The notes: generated by a model from the letters alone, not told the origin. A stretch of DNA of 20,265 bases from a virus (IMGVR_UViG_3300044960_000062:1-20265), one strand, 5' to 3'. Shown: positions 7,640-14,055, numbered from the stretch's first letter. Numbers and translations are program-made.

Positions 7640-7687
7640 TTAAGGGCTAAGAATTAAGGGTTAAAACCAAGGGTTAGGGCTTAGGAA
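7640..7687 (+). repeat. Heptad array of TTAAGGG/TTAGGG type
   Basis: Seven near-heptads in a row: TTAAGGG (7640), CTAAGAA (7647), TTAAGGG (7654), TTAAAAC (7661), CAAGGG (7668, six bases), TTAGGGC (7674) and TTAGGAA (7681). The period is 7 nt, different from the 8-10 nt of the array at 7376-7445, though the core letters are the same. It may have expanded from the same motif. Confidence 0.65.
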
Positions 7688-7724
7688 TTGAAGCTCTATT
7701 ATTACGATTTTAAGAATAGATAAT

Positions 7725-7911
7725 TTGGCTTTGTTATAAAGTATAACTACCTATAGCGTATTCTATATAGATATACAGATTCTATATGGATATACGTAAT
7801 ACATACTATAAGCTAGCTATAGTGCTTCTTATAGAGTAATCAAGTTCCGAAAAAAGGTATAGTTACGAAAAAAGGTATGGGCTGATTAAGAATTTTGGCT
7901 ATGTTATAAAG
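7725..7911 (+). promoter_or_regulatory. Two copies of a TTGGCTNTGTTATAAAG element, candidate extended -10 promoters
   Basis: Copies at 7725-7741 and 7895-7911, exactly 170 bp apart, differ at one base. Each contains TGTTATAAA, which fits an extended -10 promoter (TGnTATAAA) at 7735-7740 and 7905-7910. No good -35 lies at the expected distance in either. The second would give a leader of roughly 120 nt before the helicase start codon. Alternatively both are binding sites for a phage-encoded factor. Confidence 0.5.
7760..7795 (+). repeat. Two 17-bp direct repeats, 19-bp period
   Basis: ATTCTATATAGATATAC at 7760-7776 and ATTCTATATGGATATAC at 7779-7795, one mismatch, separated by AG. Each is almost wholly A/T with an imperfect internal symmetry. 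The tandem arrangement at close to two helical turns resembles origin iterons or operators; it could also serve as an unwinding element. Confidence 0.7.
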
Positions 7912-7934
7912 ATAGTTATTGAATACGTAACAAT

Positions 7935-7986
7935 CGGCATTAAAGCTTAGCTCAATGCCGAAATGGCGAAGCTTTGTCTTGATGCC
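7935..7986 (+). promoter_or_regulatory. Leader RNA with interleaved alternative stems
   Basis: Four perfectly complementary segments: A CGGCATT (7935-7941), B AAAGCTT (7942-7948), A' AATGCCG (7954-7960), B' AAGCTTT (7969-7975). A-A' and B-B' interleave, giving an H-type pseudoknot topology. A second partner for A, ATGCC at 7982-7986, would instead allow a nested long hairpin with B-B' inside. It lies 51 nt before the helicase start codon. Another small hairpin (TGCGTT 8002-8007 with AACGCA 8017-8022) sits just before the ribosome-binding site. I infer possible translational or transcriptional control of the helicase operon. Confidence 0.45.
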
Positions 7987-8036
7987 TTAATTTTGCAATT
8001 TTGCGTTGAACGCCTTAACGCACCAGGAGACATAGT

Positions 8037-9710
8037 ATGAGTTTTAAAGGGCAACTTAAGTGGAATCAAATTGAGATGGCCAGGTTTCGCCTCAGAGCAA
8101 AACGTGTTATTGATAAGTCTTCTACTGGGCTGGGTAAGACAGTTTCAAGTTTGGCCGCCGCCGAAAAGCTTAAGGATGCGGGTTATACCGATAAGTGTAT
8201 CTGTATGGTTAAGGCTAATCTTATTGAAGAATGGGAAGACCAAATTGAGCAATTTACTGATTCTAAGTTTATAAGTATTTACAGTCCTAGTAAGGACGTT
8301 CATAAGCTAAATGAATTTCTTAATTCTGATGCTTATTATTTAATCATGTCCGTTGAATCGGCCGCTACTTTAGCAGGGCGTGTTGATGGACAAAATATTG
8401 AATATGGGCCTCTTTTTGAGACTTTGCACGCTATCGGCGTTAAGCGCACTATTCTTATTCTTGATGAAGCTACCAAGATTAAGAATTACAGGGCTAAGAA
8501 AACCCAGGCGCTAAAGCTTCTAAGCGCCAAGTATAAATGGGCTCTTACTGCAACTCCTTTAGAGAATAGGCCTGATGAAGTGTTCTCTATTGCAAATTGG
8601 GTGCGCCCTAATGCTCTTGGTTCATGGTGGGACTTTGATAGAACATACATTCGGCGAGGTATGTTCAGAGAGATTCTTGGATACCATAACTTGCACCACT
8701 TGCACGAAAGGCTAAAGCCTTTTATGCAGGGTCATAGCGACAAAGACCCTCGTATTCAGGCTCTCATGCCTAATAAGATAGTGCAAAACTTTTTTGTGGA
8801 CCTTTCTCCTGAAGTGAGCAAGGTCTATGACATAGTTAGTGACCAAGCGTTAGAGGATTTAAATAAGTTGGCTATGAAGAGCGCAGAGCTTACCGAGTTG
8901 GGGTTTTTTGATGAGGAAGCACAGGAAGCTCTCGCAGATGGCATTAGCGAAGTTGATAAAGCGCAAGCCGCCGCCATCACTAAGTTTATGACTTTGCGGC
9001 AATTGTGCTGTAGCCCTGAGCTCGTATTCACAGGCAATTCTTGGTTCAACAAACGGATGATTCGAGAGGGCGTAATTACCAGTAGGCTTAAATACGCTAA
9101 ATGCCCTAAGTTGGATGAGTTGAAACGTTTGGTTCGTATAGCTATTACGGGACATCCTGATAACAAGGTAGTGATTTTCTGTTGGTTCACAGCTATGCAG
9201 GACATCTTTTACCGAGAGCTAGTTAAGATTTACGGTAAGGATGCCATTGTGAAATTCAATCATAATATGACGCCTCGTCAGCGTAAGGAAGTTAAAAGAA
9301 GGTTTAACTCCGACCCTAAGGTTCGCATTTTTCTTAGCACCGACGCTGGAGGGTATGGCATCAACCTTCCTGCTGGTAATTATCTTATTAACTATGACTT
9401 GCCTTGGCACCCAGGTGCTTTAAAACAGCGTAATCGTATCACTCGCTTGTCTTCTAAATGGAAGACGAATTACATCTGGAACATCATTACCCGTAACACC
9501 GTAGAGGAGCGTATCTATGACATCAACAAGGAAAAGCAAGGTTTAACGCAAGCAGTAATAGAGGGTAAAAAATTGGATTTGAACAAGGCACGCAAGGAGA
9601 GTCTCCGTAACTTTCTGAATCGCAACCGTAAGGTGCATCAATGGAAGGACGGTAAGCCCTTCTTGCCTTCCACAGGAGGAACCATGAACTATTCACAGGA
9701 GGAACCATGA
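8037..9710 (+). CDS. SNF2-like (superfamily 2) DNA helicase/ATPase
   Basis: 557 aa, ATG 8037 with AGGAGA six nt upstream. Superfamily 2 motifs are all visible: motif I TGLGKT (residues 30-35), motif II DEAT (143-146), motif III TATP (171-174, in LTATPLENRPDEVF), motif V STDAGGYGINL (from 434) and motif VI QRNRITR (464-470). TATPLEN and the GxNL-AGxxInyDLPWxPxxxxQRxxRxxR pattern indicate the SNF2/Rad54-like group rather than RecG or UvrB. Such phage proteins may remodel DNA at the origin, aid recombination or displace bound proteins. It is the first gene after the control region, so likely early. The last eight codons overlap a duplicated ribosome-binding site for the next gene. Confidence 0.88.
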   Translation: MSFKGQLKWNQIEMARFRLRAKRVIDKSSTGLGKTVSSLAAAEKLKDAGYTDKCICMVKANLIEEWEDQIEQFTDSKFISIYSPSKDVHKLNEFLNSDAYYLIMSVESAATLAGRVDGQNIEYGPLFETLHAIGVKRTILILDEATKIKNYRAKKTQALKLLSAKYKWALTATPLENRPDEVFSIANWVRPNALGSWWDFDRTYIRRGMFREILGYHNLHHLHERLKPFMQGHSDKDPRIQALMPNKIVQNFFVDLSPEVSKVYDIVSDQALEDLNKLAMKSAELTELGFFDEEAQEALADGISEVDKAQAAAITKFMTLRQLCCSPELVFTGNSWFNKRMIREGVITSRLKYAKCPKLDELKRLVRIAITGHPDNKVVIFCWFTAMQDIFYRELVKIYGKDAIVKFNHNMTPRQRKEVKRRFNSDPKVRIFLSTDAGGYGINLPAGNYLINYDLPWHPGALKQRNRITRLSSKWKTNYIWNIITRNTVEERIYDINKEKQGLTQAVIEGKKLDLNKARKESLRNFLNRNRKVHQWKDGKPFLPSTGGTMNYSQEEP

Positions 9711-9711
9711 A
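9671..9711 (+). repeat. Duplicated ribosome-binding site and start codon
   Basis: CACAGGAGGAACCATGAA occurs at 9671-9688 and again at 9694-9711, a perfect 18-bp repeat at 23-bp period. The first ATG (9684) is in the helicase frame and would give only eight residues (MNYSQEEP). The second ATG (9707) starts the next gene. A simple history is duplication of the start module, which extended the helicase reading frame by a few codons. Confidence 0.9.
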
Positions 9712-10300
9712 ATTTAAGATAAAAGGTAAGAACGGGCATAAGATTGAAAAAAAGAAAAAGCCAGTTGTTTCCGAAAATCCAGAGCCACTTTCAGAAGATG
9801 AGGAATTAGTAGCGAAGGCCGCTTCCAAGATTGAATCAGAGGTTTCTGAGGAAGCTCCTGCTCTAGATTTAGATCAAGCTCCCTTGAATGATTTTGAGCA
9901 GGATGTTCTTAAGTTCTTGAAGCTCAAGGAGGTTATTTCTGAAGCTTCTGAACAAGCAGAGAAGCTCAAGGAAGCTATTAAAAGTTATGTAAGAGATGTG
10001 GGCGATGTAGATTCTAAAGGTAATCGTTTTATTTATGTGGTGATTGAAGGTAATAGGCATATCGTTTTGTTAGAGCGTCGTGTGAGTTCACGGCTTAATG
10101 AAGCCAAAACCCTCTCTTTACTCCGTGGCAAGAATTTGGAGTATTGCATTGAAGTGGTTGAGAAGGTGAACGAAAACGCATTACAAGACGCCTATAACAA
10201 GGGCGAAGTCACCGATTCCGAGATGAAGGATTTGGTCATTAGCAGTGAATCTTACGCTTTAAAGGTTATGGAGGATAAGAAGAATGAATCGAGCCAATAA
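9707..10300 (+). CDS. Unrecognised acidic/coiled-coil protein
   Basis: 197 aa. ATG 9707 overlaps the helicase stop by four bases (ATGA) behind a strong AGGAGGA. The N-terminus is very basic (KFKIKGKNGHKIEKKKK), followed by an acidic disordered-looking stretch (residues ~20-65). A helical segment follows, LKEVISEASEQAEKLKEAIKSYV. The C-terminal half (NRFIYVVIEGNRHIVLLERRVSSRLNEAKTLSLL, then ALQDAYNKGEVTDSEMKDL) looks folded, and the ..GxVTDxEMKDL segment resembles small domains seen in phage replication-region proteins. I cannot assign a function. Tight coupling to the helicase and to the HTH gene suggests an accessory replication or transcription role. Confidence 0.72.
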   Translation: MKFKIKGKNGHKIEKKKKPVVSENPEPLSEDEELVAKAASKIESEVSEEAPALDLDQAPLNDFEQDVLKFLKLKEVISEASEQAEKLKEAIKSYVRDVGDVDSKGNRFIYVVIEGNRHIVLLERRVSSRLNEAKTLSLLRGKNLEYCIEVVEKVNENALQDAYNKGEVTDSEMKDLVISSESYALKVMEDKKNESSQ

Positions 10301-10673
10301 AGAAATTAAGGCCGCTGGTGACTTACTTAATGATGGTAAAGCATACACCATCGGAGGTAAGAGAATCATTCTTTACCCTATTGGCACTTTGGCTACAGAG
10401 TGTGGTAAGTCGCCCGTAACTTTGCGTAAGTGGGAGGCTGATGGTCAGCTTCCTAAAGCTCCTTTCCGTGACGGCAGTAACCGGCGTATGTATGCTAAGG
10501 AGCATATCGCTCTTATTAAAAAACTTGTCGCAGATGAGAATCTGACTAGTGGGGTTCATTTCAAAAAGACTAACTTTGCAAAGAAGGCTCTAGAAGGGTT
10601 TAAGAAATTGACCCTTGATAAACTAGAAGCTCACGTTACAGAAGACGTTACAGAAGAAAAGGAGAAGCCATGA
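10284..10673 (+). CDS. MerR-type helix-turn-helix DNA-binding protein
   Basis: 129 aa. ATG 10284 lies inside the end of the previous gene (17-nt overlap), with GGAG about 10 nt upstream. Residues ~31-73 carry a MerR-like winged helix-turn-helix: YPIGTLATECGKSPVTLRKW, then EADGQLPKAPFRDGSNRRMYA and a following helix. The L-A-xxGxSPxTLRxWExxGxLP core and the R-Y/M-Y wing are clear. The C-terminal part is Lys-rich, then acidic; no effector-binding domain is present, so it is a DNA-binding module only. It may regulate the early operon or bind the repeats of the control region, or act like an excisionase-type architectural protein; no integrase is seen. Confidence 0.75.
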   Translation: MNRANKEIKAAGDLLNDGKAYTIGGKRIILYPIGTLATECGKSPVTLRKWEADGQLPKAPFRDGSNRRMYAKEHIALIKKLVADENLTSGVHFKKTNFAKKALEGFKKLTLDKLEAHVTEDVTEEKEKP

Positions 10674-10978
10674 CAAAACTACTACGGAAGAAGAAGCGCT
10701 CAGCAGCGAGCGTTTTAGAAACAGCAGTTTCTCAGCCCAATTTAGGAACTTCCACACCTCAGGCTAGGGTTCGTTTTGAAAAGACCATTCGTTTGTCCCA
10801 TCAATACCAGAGTGTGGAATTTAAAGTTGGTCTTGACCTTCCTTGTTCTGTTGGAGACGAGCCTGCTACATACGAAGAATGTCGGAAAATCGTTGACGAT
10901 CAACTGGAGCGAGCTGTTGCTTTATCTATGGCGGACACTCAAAAATTGACTGAGCTTGCCGCTAAGGTGATTCAATAA
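10670..10978 (+). CDS. Small unrecognised protein of the replication module
   Basis: 102 aa, ATG 10670 overlapping the previous stop (ATGA) with GGAG upstream. A basic Ser/Ala-rich N-terminus (LLRKKKRSAAS) is probably disordered. The core reads RVRFEKTIRLSHQYQSVEFKVGLDLPC, then YEECRKIVDDQLERAVALSMAD. This beta-hairpin plus long helix pattern, with a hydrophobic LxLPC and ECxxxVDDQLE, recalls a group of small phage proteins located beside replication genes whose function I do not know. Confidence 0.7.
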   Translation: MTKLLRKKKRSAASVLETAVSQPNLGTSTPQARVRFEKTIRLSHQYQSVEFKVGLDLPCSVGDEPATYEECRKIVDDQLERAVALSMADTQKLTELAAKVIQ

Positions 10979-11006
10979 CACATAAACTGCTATCTTAGGG
11001 AGCGCA

Positions 11007-11906
11007 ATGGGGAATGAAAAGCACAGCCCAATTCTACCGATTCCCTATTGGTTCCATCAGGTCTTAATGGAAGAAAAGTTGACAGTGGCTAAAGTCGTTT
11101 GGTTTTTTCTTAACAAATCCTTGGAGCAAGGTAAGAACGAAATTTCTTGCTCCGTTAGCAGGCTTGCTCGGATTATCCGTTCAAGCTCTGTTCATACAGC
11201 CTTTGAAGCTCTTAAAGAAGCAATGTCAAAGGGCTATATAAAAAGAGTGTCTGAAGGATACGTTAAGAACGGGAAGATGAAAGCCGCAGTCTATAAAGTC
11301 AACTGGAACTTCTTAGAAGACGGAACCGAGAATCGTGTAAGAAAGACCTATCAGTATATCTTGAGAAAGTGGCATACAAATCCTCGCGCCATTACTGATG
11401 ACGCAGATAAATCTGATAAGATTCTACGAGCCACCCTTAATGCTAATAGGGTTATTAAGGCTGCAAAGCCAAAAATGTCCTTTGAGGATATTGAGAAAGT
11501 GGCTACTCGAAGTGGTCGTTTTGGTGCCGCATTTGAGAATGAAGATTGGAAGGTGAAGCAGGACGACTACATTAAAAGAGTTATGGCTAAAATTAATCAA
11601 GGTAACACAACAGCACTTACCCCTGCTGAGTTGTGGCGTTATTTTCAGTTTAAATATCAGACGCATTACAGGGTTAAGTATCTGGGAAACATGGGGGTTG
11701 AATTGTTTCTCATTAAGAAGATGATGGCTGAAGGTGTTACTCAGAGAGACTTTGTGCAGATGACTGATTGGCTCATGTCTGGGCAGAACCAGTTTGAGTC
11801 TCCTACAATCAAGTTATTAAGCACGAATTGGCGTCAGAAGATTTACACAGAGTCTCAAAAGTCTGCCAAGATTCGGCAGATACCTCGCCGTGCTATTCTC
11901 TCTTAG
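11007..11906 (+). CDS. Winged-helix protein, putative replication initiator or accessory
   Basis: 299 aa, ATG 11007 after TTAGGGAG. Residues ~1-100 form a winged-helix domain: PIPYWFHQVLMEEKLTVAKVVWFFL, SCSVSRLARIIRSSSVHTAFEAL, KEAMSKGYIKRV, then a wing. This is the layout of phage O/DnaD/RepA-type N-terminal domains. The remainder (from ~115) is basic and helical with RAITDDADK, TPAELWRYFQFKYQTHYRV and QMTDWLMSGQ, followed by a basic C-terminus (QKSAKIRQIPRRAILS). The last ~130 residues could be a helicase-loader or DNA-binding domain. It sits before DnaB-like helicase and primase genes, so replication initiation is a reasonable guess, but I cannot name the family. Confidence 0.62.
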   Translation: MGNEKHSPILPIPYWFHQVLMEEKLTVAKVVWFFLNKSLEQGKNEISCSVSRLARIIRSSSVHTAFEALKEAMSKGYIKRVSEGYVKNGKMKAAVYKVNWNFLEDGTENRVRKTYQYILRKWHTNPRAITDDADKSDKILRATLNANRVIKAAKPKMSFEDIEKVATRSGRFGAAFENEDWKVKQDDYIKRVMAKINQGNTTALTPAELWRYFQFKYQTHYRVKYLGNMGVELFLIKKMMAEGVTQRDFVQMTDWLMSGQNQFESPTIKLLSTNWRQKIYTESQKSAKIRQIPRRAILS

Positions 11907-11950
11907 GTAGCACGTCTTAATTGAATAACCCTAATAGAAGGAGTCCATAA

Positions 11951-12169
11951 ATGAGTGGATTTACCTATGTGTCTGGGACTGCTACACCAGAAAAGAACAT
12001 GTCCCGTTGCACCGCCTGCGGGAAGTTTCTTGACCGCAATCTTAAGTGGTGTGTTGATTGTCTCAACGACCTTCACATTGCTTTGACAGTGGCTAACATT
12101 GATTTAAGTAAGCGTCATCCTGCGGTTGATAGGTTTGGCCCAGGCGGTATTGATGACTATACTAAATAA
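11951..12169 (+). CDS. Small zinc-ribbon protein
   Basis: 72 aa, ATG 11951 with AAGGAG at 11938-11943. A four-cysteine zinc site is visible: CTACGK at residues ~19-22 and CVDCLN about 13 residues further (CxxC-x11-CxxC). The rest has no recognisable domain. Short zinc ribbons in phages bind nucleic acid or partner proteins. The next gene begins 11 nt after its stop. Confidence 0.72.
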   Translation: MSGFTYVSGTATPEKNMSRCTACGKFLDRNLKWCVDCLNDLHIALTVANIDLSKRHPAVDRFGPGGIDDYTK

Positions 12170-12180
12170 GGGAGGCCATT

Positions 12181-12618
12181 GTGGAGGAAGGTAACATTTC
12201 TAATAGAATGGCCCCTTTCCTAGCTTTTGACGCTGAGCTTCTTATAGGGGTTCCAGCTAGGGATTTGTTGAAGGTGAAAGTCCTCGAATCCCTTAGGCTC
12301 TATAATCAGTCTAAAAGGTATTACCTTTCTGTTCCTGGTTCCGCAGAGTGTTTGGAAGTTTTGTCCCGTTTTTACAACATTCTGATTGTAAAGGTGGGGC
12401 CTAAGCATACGTGGGAGCCAACCAGAGACCTTTTGGCCACTTACTATTACAACACTCTTTGTTGTGTTAAGAGCGAGAATGAGTTGAAGGAACAACTTAG
12501 TCACTTCAGGGTAGTTAACTACTTGACTATGATTCCTACTCGGCGCTCTATGTTTCCTTTTGCTACTGAGTTTAGCGGGTGGGATGAACTTCGCATTATT
12601 AAAGCAACCCCAGTTTGA
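12181..12618 (+). CDS. Unrecognised 145-aa protein, GTG start
   Basis: GTG at 12181 is preferred because GGGAGG (12170-12175) lies five nt upstream; the internal ATG at 12208 has no such site. The order of elements looks like a small alpha/beta fold: strand LAFDAELLI, helices, strand RYYLSVPG, helix SAECLEVLSRF, strand YNILIVKVG, helix TWEPTRDLLATYYY, strand TLCCV, helix, strand RVVNYLTMIP. The layout faintly recalls a HAD-like Rossmann domain, but the expected DxD at the first strand is DAE and the following motifs do not match, so enzyme activity is doubtful. Function unknown. Its end overlaps the ribosome-binding region of the helicase gene. Confidence 0.7.
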   Translation: MEEGNISNRMAPFLAFDAELLIGVPARDLLKVKVLESLRLYNQSKRYYLSVPGSAECLEVLSRFYNILIVKVGPKHTWEPTRDLLATYYYNTLCCVKSENELKEQLSHFRVVNYLTMIPTRRSMFPFATEFSGWDELRIIKATPV

Positions 12619-12625
12619 GGAGTCT

Positions 12626-13915
12626 ATGCCTACAAAGCTGGATATAGAATCTGCTTTCATAGCATCCGTTGTAGAACAAAAGGCTTTAAAGCAAGCTCTC
12701 AACGAGAAGATAGATGAGACCTTCTTTTTCGGCGCTAACAACAAATTGGCCTTTAGATGGTTGCTCAATTATTTTCGTCAATACGGAGGCATGCCTTCTA
12801 AGAAAGTTTTTTGTTCTGAGAATAAGTCTTTCGAGTGGGTTAGCCAAGAAGAGCCTACAGCTTTTTGGATAGAGAAATTAAAGGCTCGAAAGAAGAGAGC
12901 CATCCTTAAAGATGTAGGCGAGAAGTTTTGGGCAGAGCTCCAAGACGGTAATACCGAAAAAGCCTACTCCCTTCTTAAAGAGGGCATCCACAAGGTCAAT
13001 ATTGAGCTTGAAAGCTCATCAGACAAAGACTGGACTAAAGGAGCTATCAAGCGAGCCAAAGACATTAAGGCTCTTAAAGACCGTCAAGGTTTGTTAGGTA
13101 TTCCTACTCCTTGGAAGCAGTTCGATGACCTTTTCATGGGTTGGCAAGATACCCAACTTATTACAGTGTTTGGGAGACCATCAACAGGAAAGACCTTTGA
13201 AATCTGTCTTTACGCTTACCATGCTTGGAAGCATGGTTTTAAGCCCCTTATCATTTCTAAGGAAATGGGGGTTCCTGAAATTGAGAAGCGCCTTGACGCC
13301 ATGAACACTAAGATTGGCCATGAAAAGCTGCGCAAAGGTAATTTAAGTAAGTCCGAAAGGATTATTTTGTTCAGGGAAGCTAAGAAGCTTAGTGCTTCGC
13401 AAGTTCCGTTTTACATTTCTGCAGAAGAAACCTTAGAGGGTGGCGGAATTAGTAACGTCGCCGCCAAAGTAGAGGAGTATCAGCCAGATATCGTGTTTAT
13501 TGATGGTGTGTATTTGATGGATGATGAAGAAGGAGGTAAAAGTAAAACCGAGAATCTTTATAACATTACTAGAGGGCTGAAGCGTGTTGCAAGGGTTTAT
13601 AAGGTTCCCATTATAGTTACTACCCAGGCTGGACGTGGCAGTGCCAGCGTTAAGAAAAACGATAGGCTTTCTGGTGTTCAATGGTCTGACAGTTTTGGTC
13701 AAGATTCAGACGTAGTAATTGAACTGATTCAAACGGCTTCTATGAAAGGAGCTAAAGAGATGTTACATAGGGTAGCTAAACAGCGTGAAGGTATGGTTGG
13801 TGACCTATACACCAAGTGGGATTTAAATCTTATGGATTTTAGCCCTATAAACGCCACAAGTGAATACGTTGAGAGCATTGAGATTGAGGCTCAACAAGAA
13901 GCTGAGGCTCTATGA
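12626..13915 (+). CDS. DnaB-like replicative helicase
   Basis: About 429 aa from ATG 12626, chosen over an upstream TTG at 12560 because TTTGAGGAG directly precedes it and the N-terminus (PTKLDIESAFIASVVEQKALKQAL) then resembles the DnaB N-terminal domain (DIE-x-xFIASVV). The RecA-like core shows Walker A GRPSTGKT at residues 183-190, TVFGRPSTGKTFE, the DnaB-typical SKEMGVPEIEKRL, a Walker B-like DIVFIDGVYLM, and TTQAGRG followed by GQDSDVVIEL. This is the hexameric DnaB/Gp4-type replicative helicase. With the primase, SSB and polymerase downstream it forms the phage replisome. Confidence 0.88.
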   Translation: MPTKLDIESAFIASVVEQKALKQALNEKIDETFFFGANNKLAFRWLLNYFRQYGGMPSKKVFCSENKSFEWVSQEEPTAFWIEKLKARKKRAILKDVGEKFWAELQDGNTEKAYSLLKEGIHKVNIELESSSDKDWTKGAIKRAKDIKALKDRQGLLGIPTPWKQFDDLFMGWQDTQLITVFGRPSTGKTFEICLYAYHAWKHGFKPLIISKEMGVPEIEKRLDAMNTKIGHEKLRKGNLSKSERIILFREAKKLSASQVPFYISAEETLEGGGISNVAAKVEEYQPDIVFIDGVYLMDDEEGGKSKTENLYNITRGLKRVARVYKVPIIVTTQAGRGSASVKKNDRLSGVQWSDSFGQDSDVVIELIQTASMKGAKEMLHRVAKQREGMVGDLYTKWDLNLMDFSPINATSEYVESIEIEAQQEAEAL

Positions 13916-14055
13916 GACTTTCATTGATTCTGCCGACTTTTGTAATTGTTGTCAGCGCAGGAGCAGGTATTGTTTATCTGCTCTGCGGTAACATCAAGAT
14001 GGGTGTCTATTGGATTGGCACAGCAGTAATTAATGCTGCTTCAACCTATTGGTAA
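13912..14055 (+). CDS. 47-residue small membrane protein
   Basis: ATG at 13912 overlaps the helicase TGA by four bases (ATGA), and the frame closes at TAA 14053-14055. The peptide has one strongly hydrophobic segment (LSLILPTFVIVVSAGAGIVYLL) followed by KMGVYWIGTAVI, so one or two membrane passes. The stop lies 13 nt before the primase start codon and only a few bases before the primase ribosome-binding site. The overlap, good coding length and lack of any other frame here make it credible. It could be a superinfection-exclusion, membrane-anchoring or toxin-like small protein; unknown. Confidence 0.6.
   Translation: MRLSLILPTFVIVVSAGAGIVYLLCGNIKMGVYWIGTAVINAASTYW

Larger units (their letters stand above)
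7623..7880 (+). repeat. Three copies of CGAAAAAARGTATRG
   Basis: CGAAAAAAAGTATGG at 7623-7637, CGAAAAAAGGTATAG at 7848-7862 and CGAAAAAAGGTATGG at 7866-7880. Copies 2 and 3 are 18 bp apart start to start; copy 1 lies just after the sigma70 promoter. The A-tract plus fixed core looks like a protein-binding site such as a regulator operator or an iteron. Coordinates span the first to the last copy. Confidence 0.72.
7378..8036. other. Gene-free control region, candidate origin
   Basis: About 660 bp with no credible gene on either strand; the longest start-to-stop reads are a few tens of codons without ribosome-binding sites. The DNA is visibly more AT-rich than its surroundings. It carries, in order, a phased TTAAG array, a near-consensus sigma70 promoter, a heptad TTARGG array, two 17-bp direct repeats at 19-bp period, three copies of CGAAAAAARGTATRG (two at 18-bp period), two copies of a TTGGCTNTGTTATAAAG element, and an RNA-structure-prone leader. 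AT-richness, short iteron-like repeats and position between late and replication modules fit a replication origin combined with early promoters. This is inference from architecture. Confidence 0.6.

Noticed and set aside
7619-7657. 12-codon frame starting ATGCCGAAA after the sigma70 promoter
   Set aside because: Very short, no ribosome-binding site, and its sequence is explained by the CGAAAAAARGTATRG repeat and the heptad array.
7376-7795. CRISPR array
   Set aside because: Repeats are 5-17 bp with no regular unique spacers of 25-40 bp.
8825-9205. Reverse-strand frames across the SNF2-like helicase
   Set aside because: They are antisense to a gene with all its motifs; no family resemblance.
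12560-12625. TTG start for the DnaB-like helicase
   Set aside because: No ribosome-binding site; the added residues match no helicase N-terminus and lie within the previous gene.
12220-12768. 182-codon reverse-strand frame
   Set aside because: It opposes two supported + strand genes, has no recognisable domain and no promoter or ribosome-binding site.
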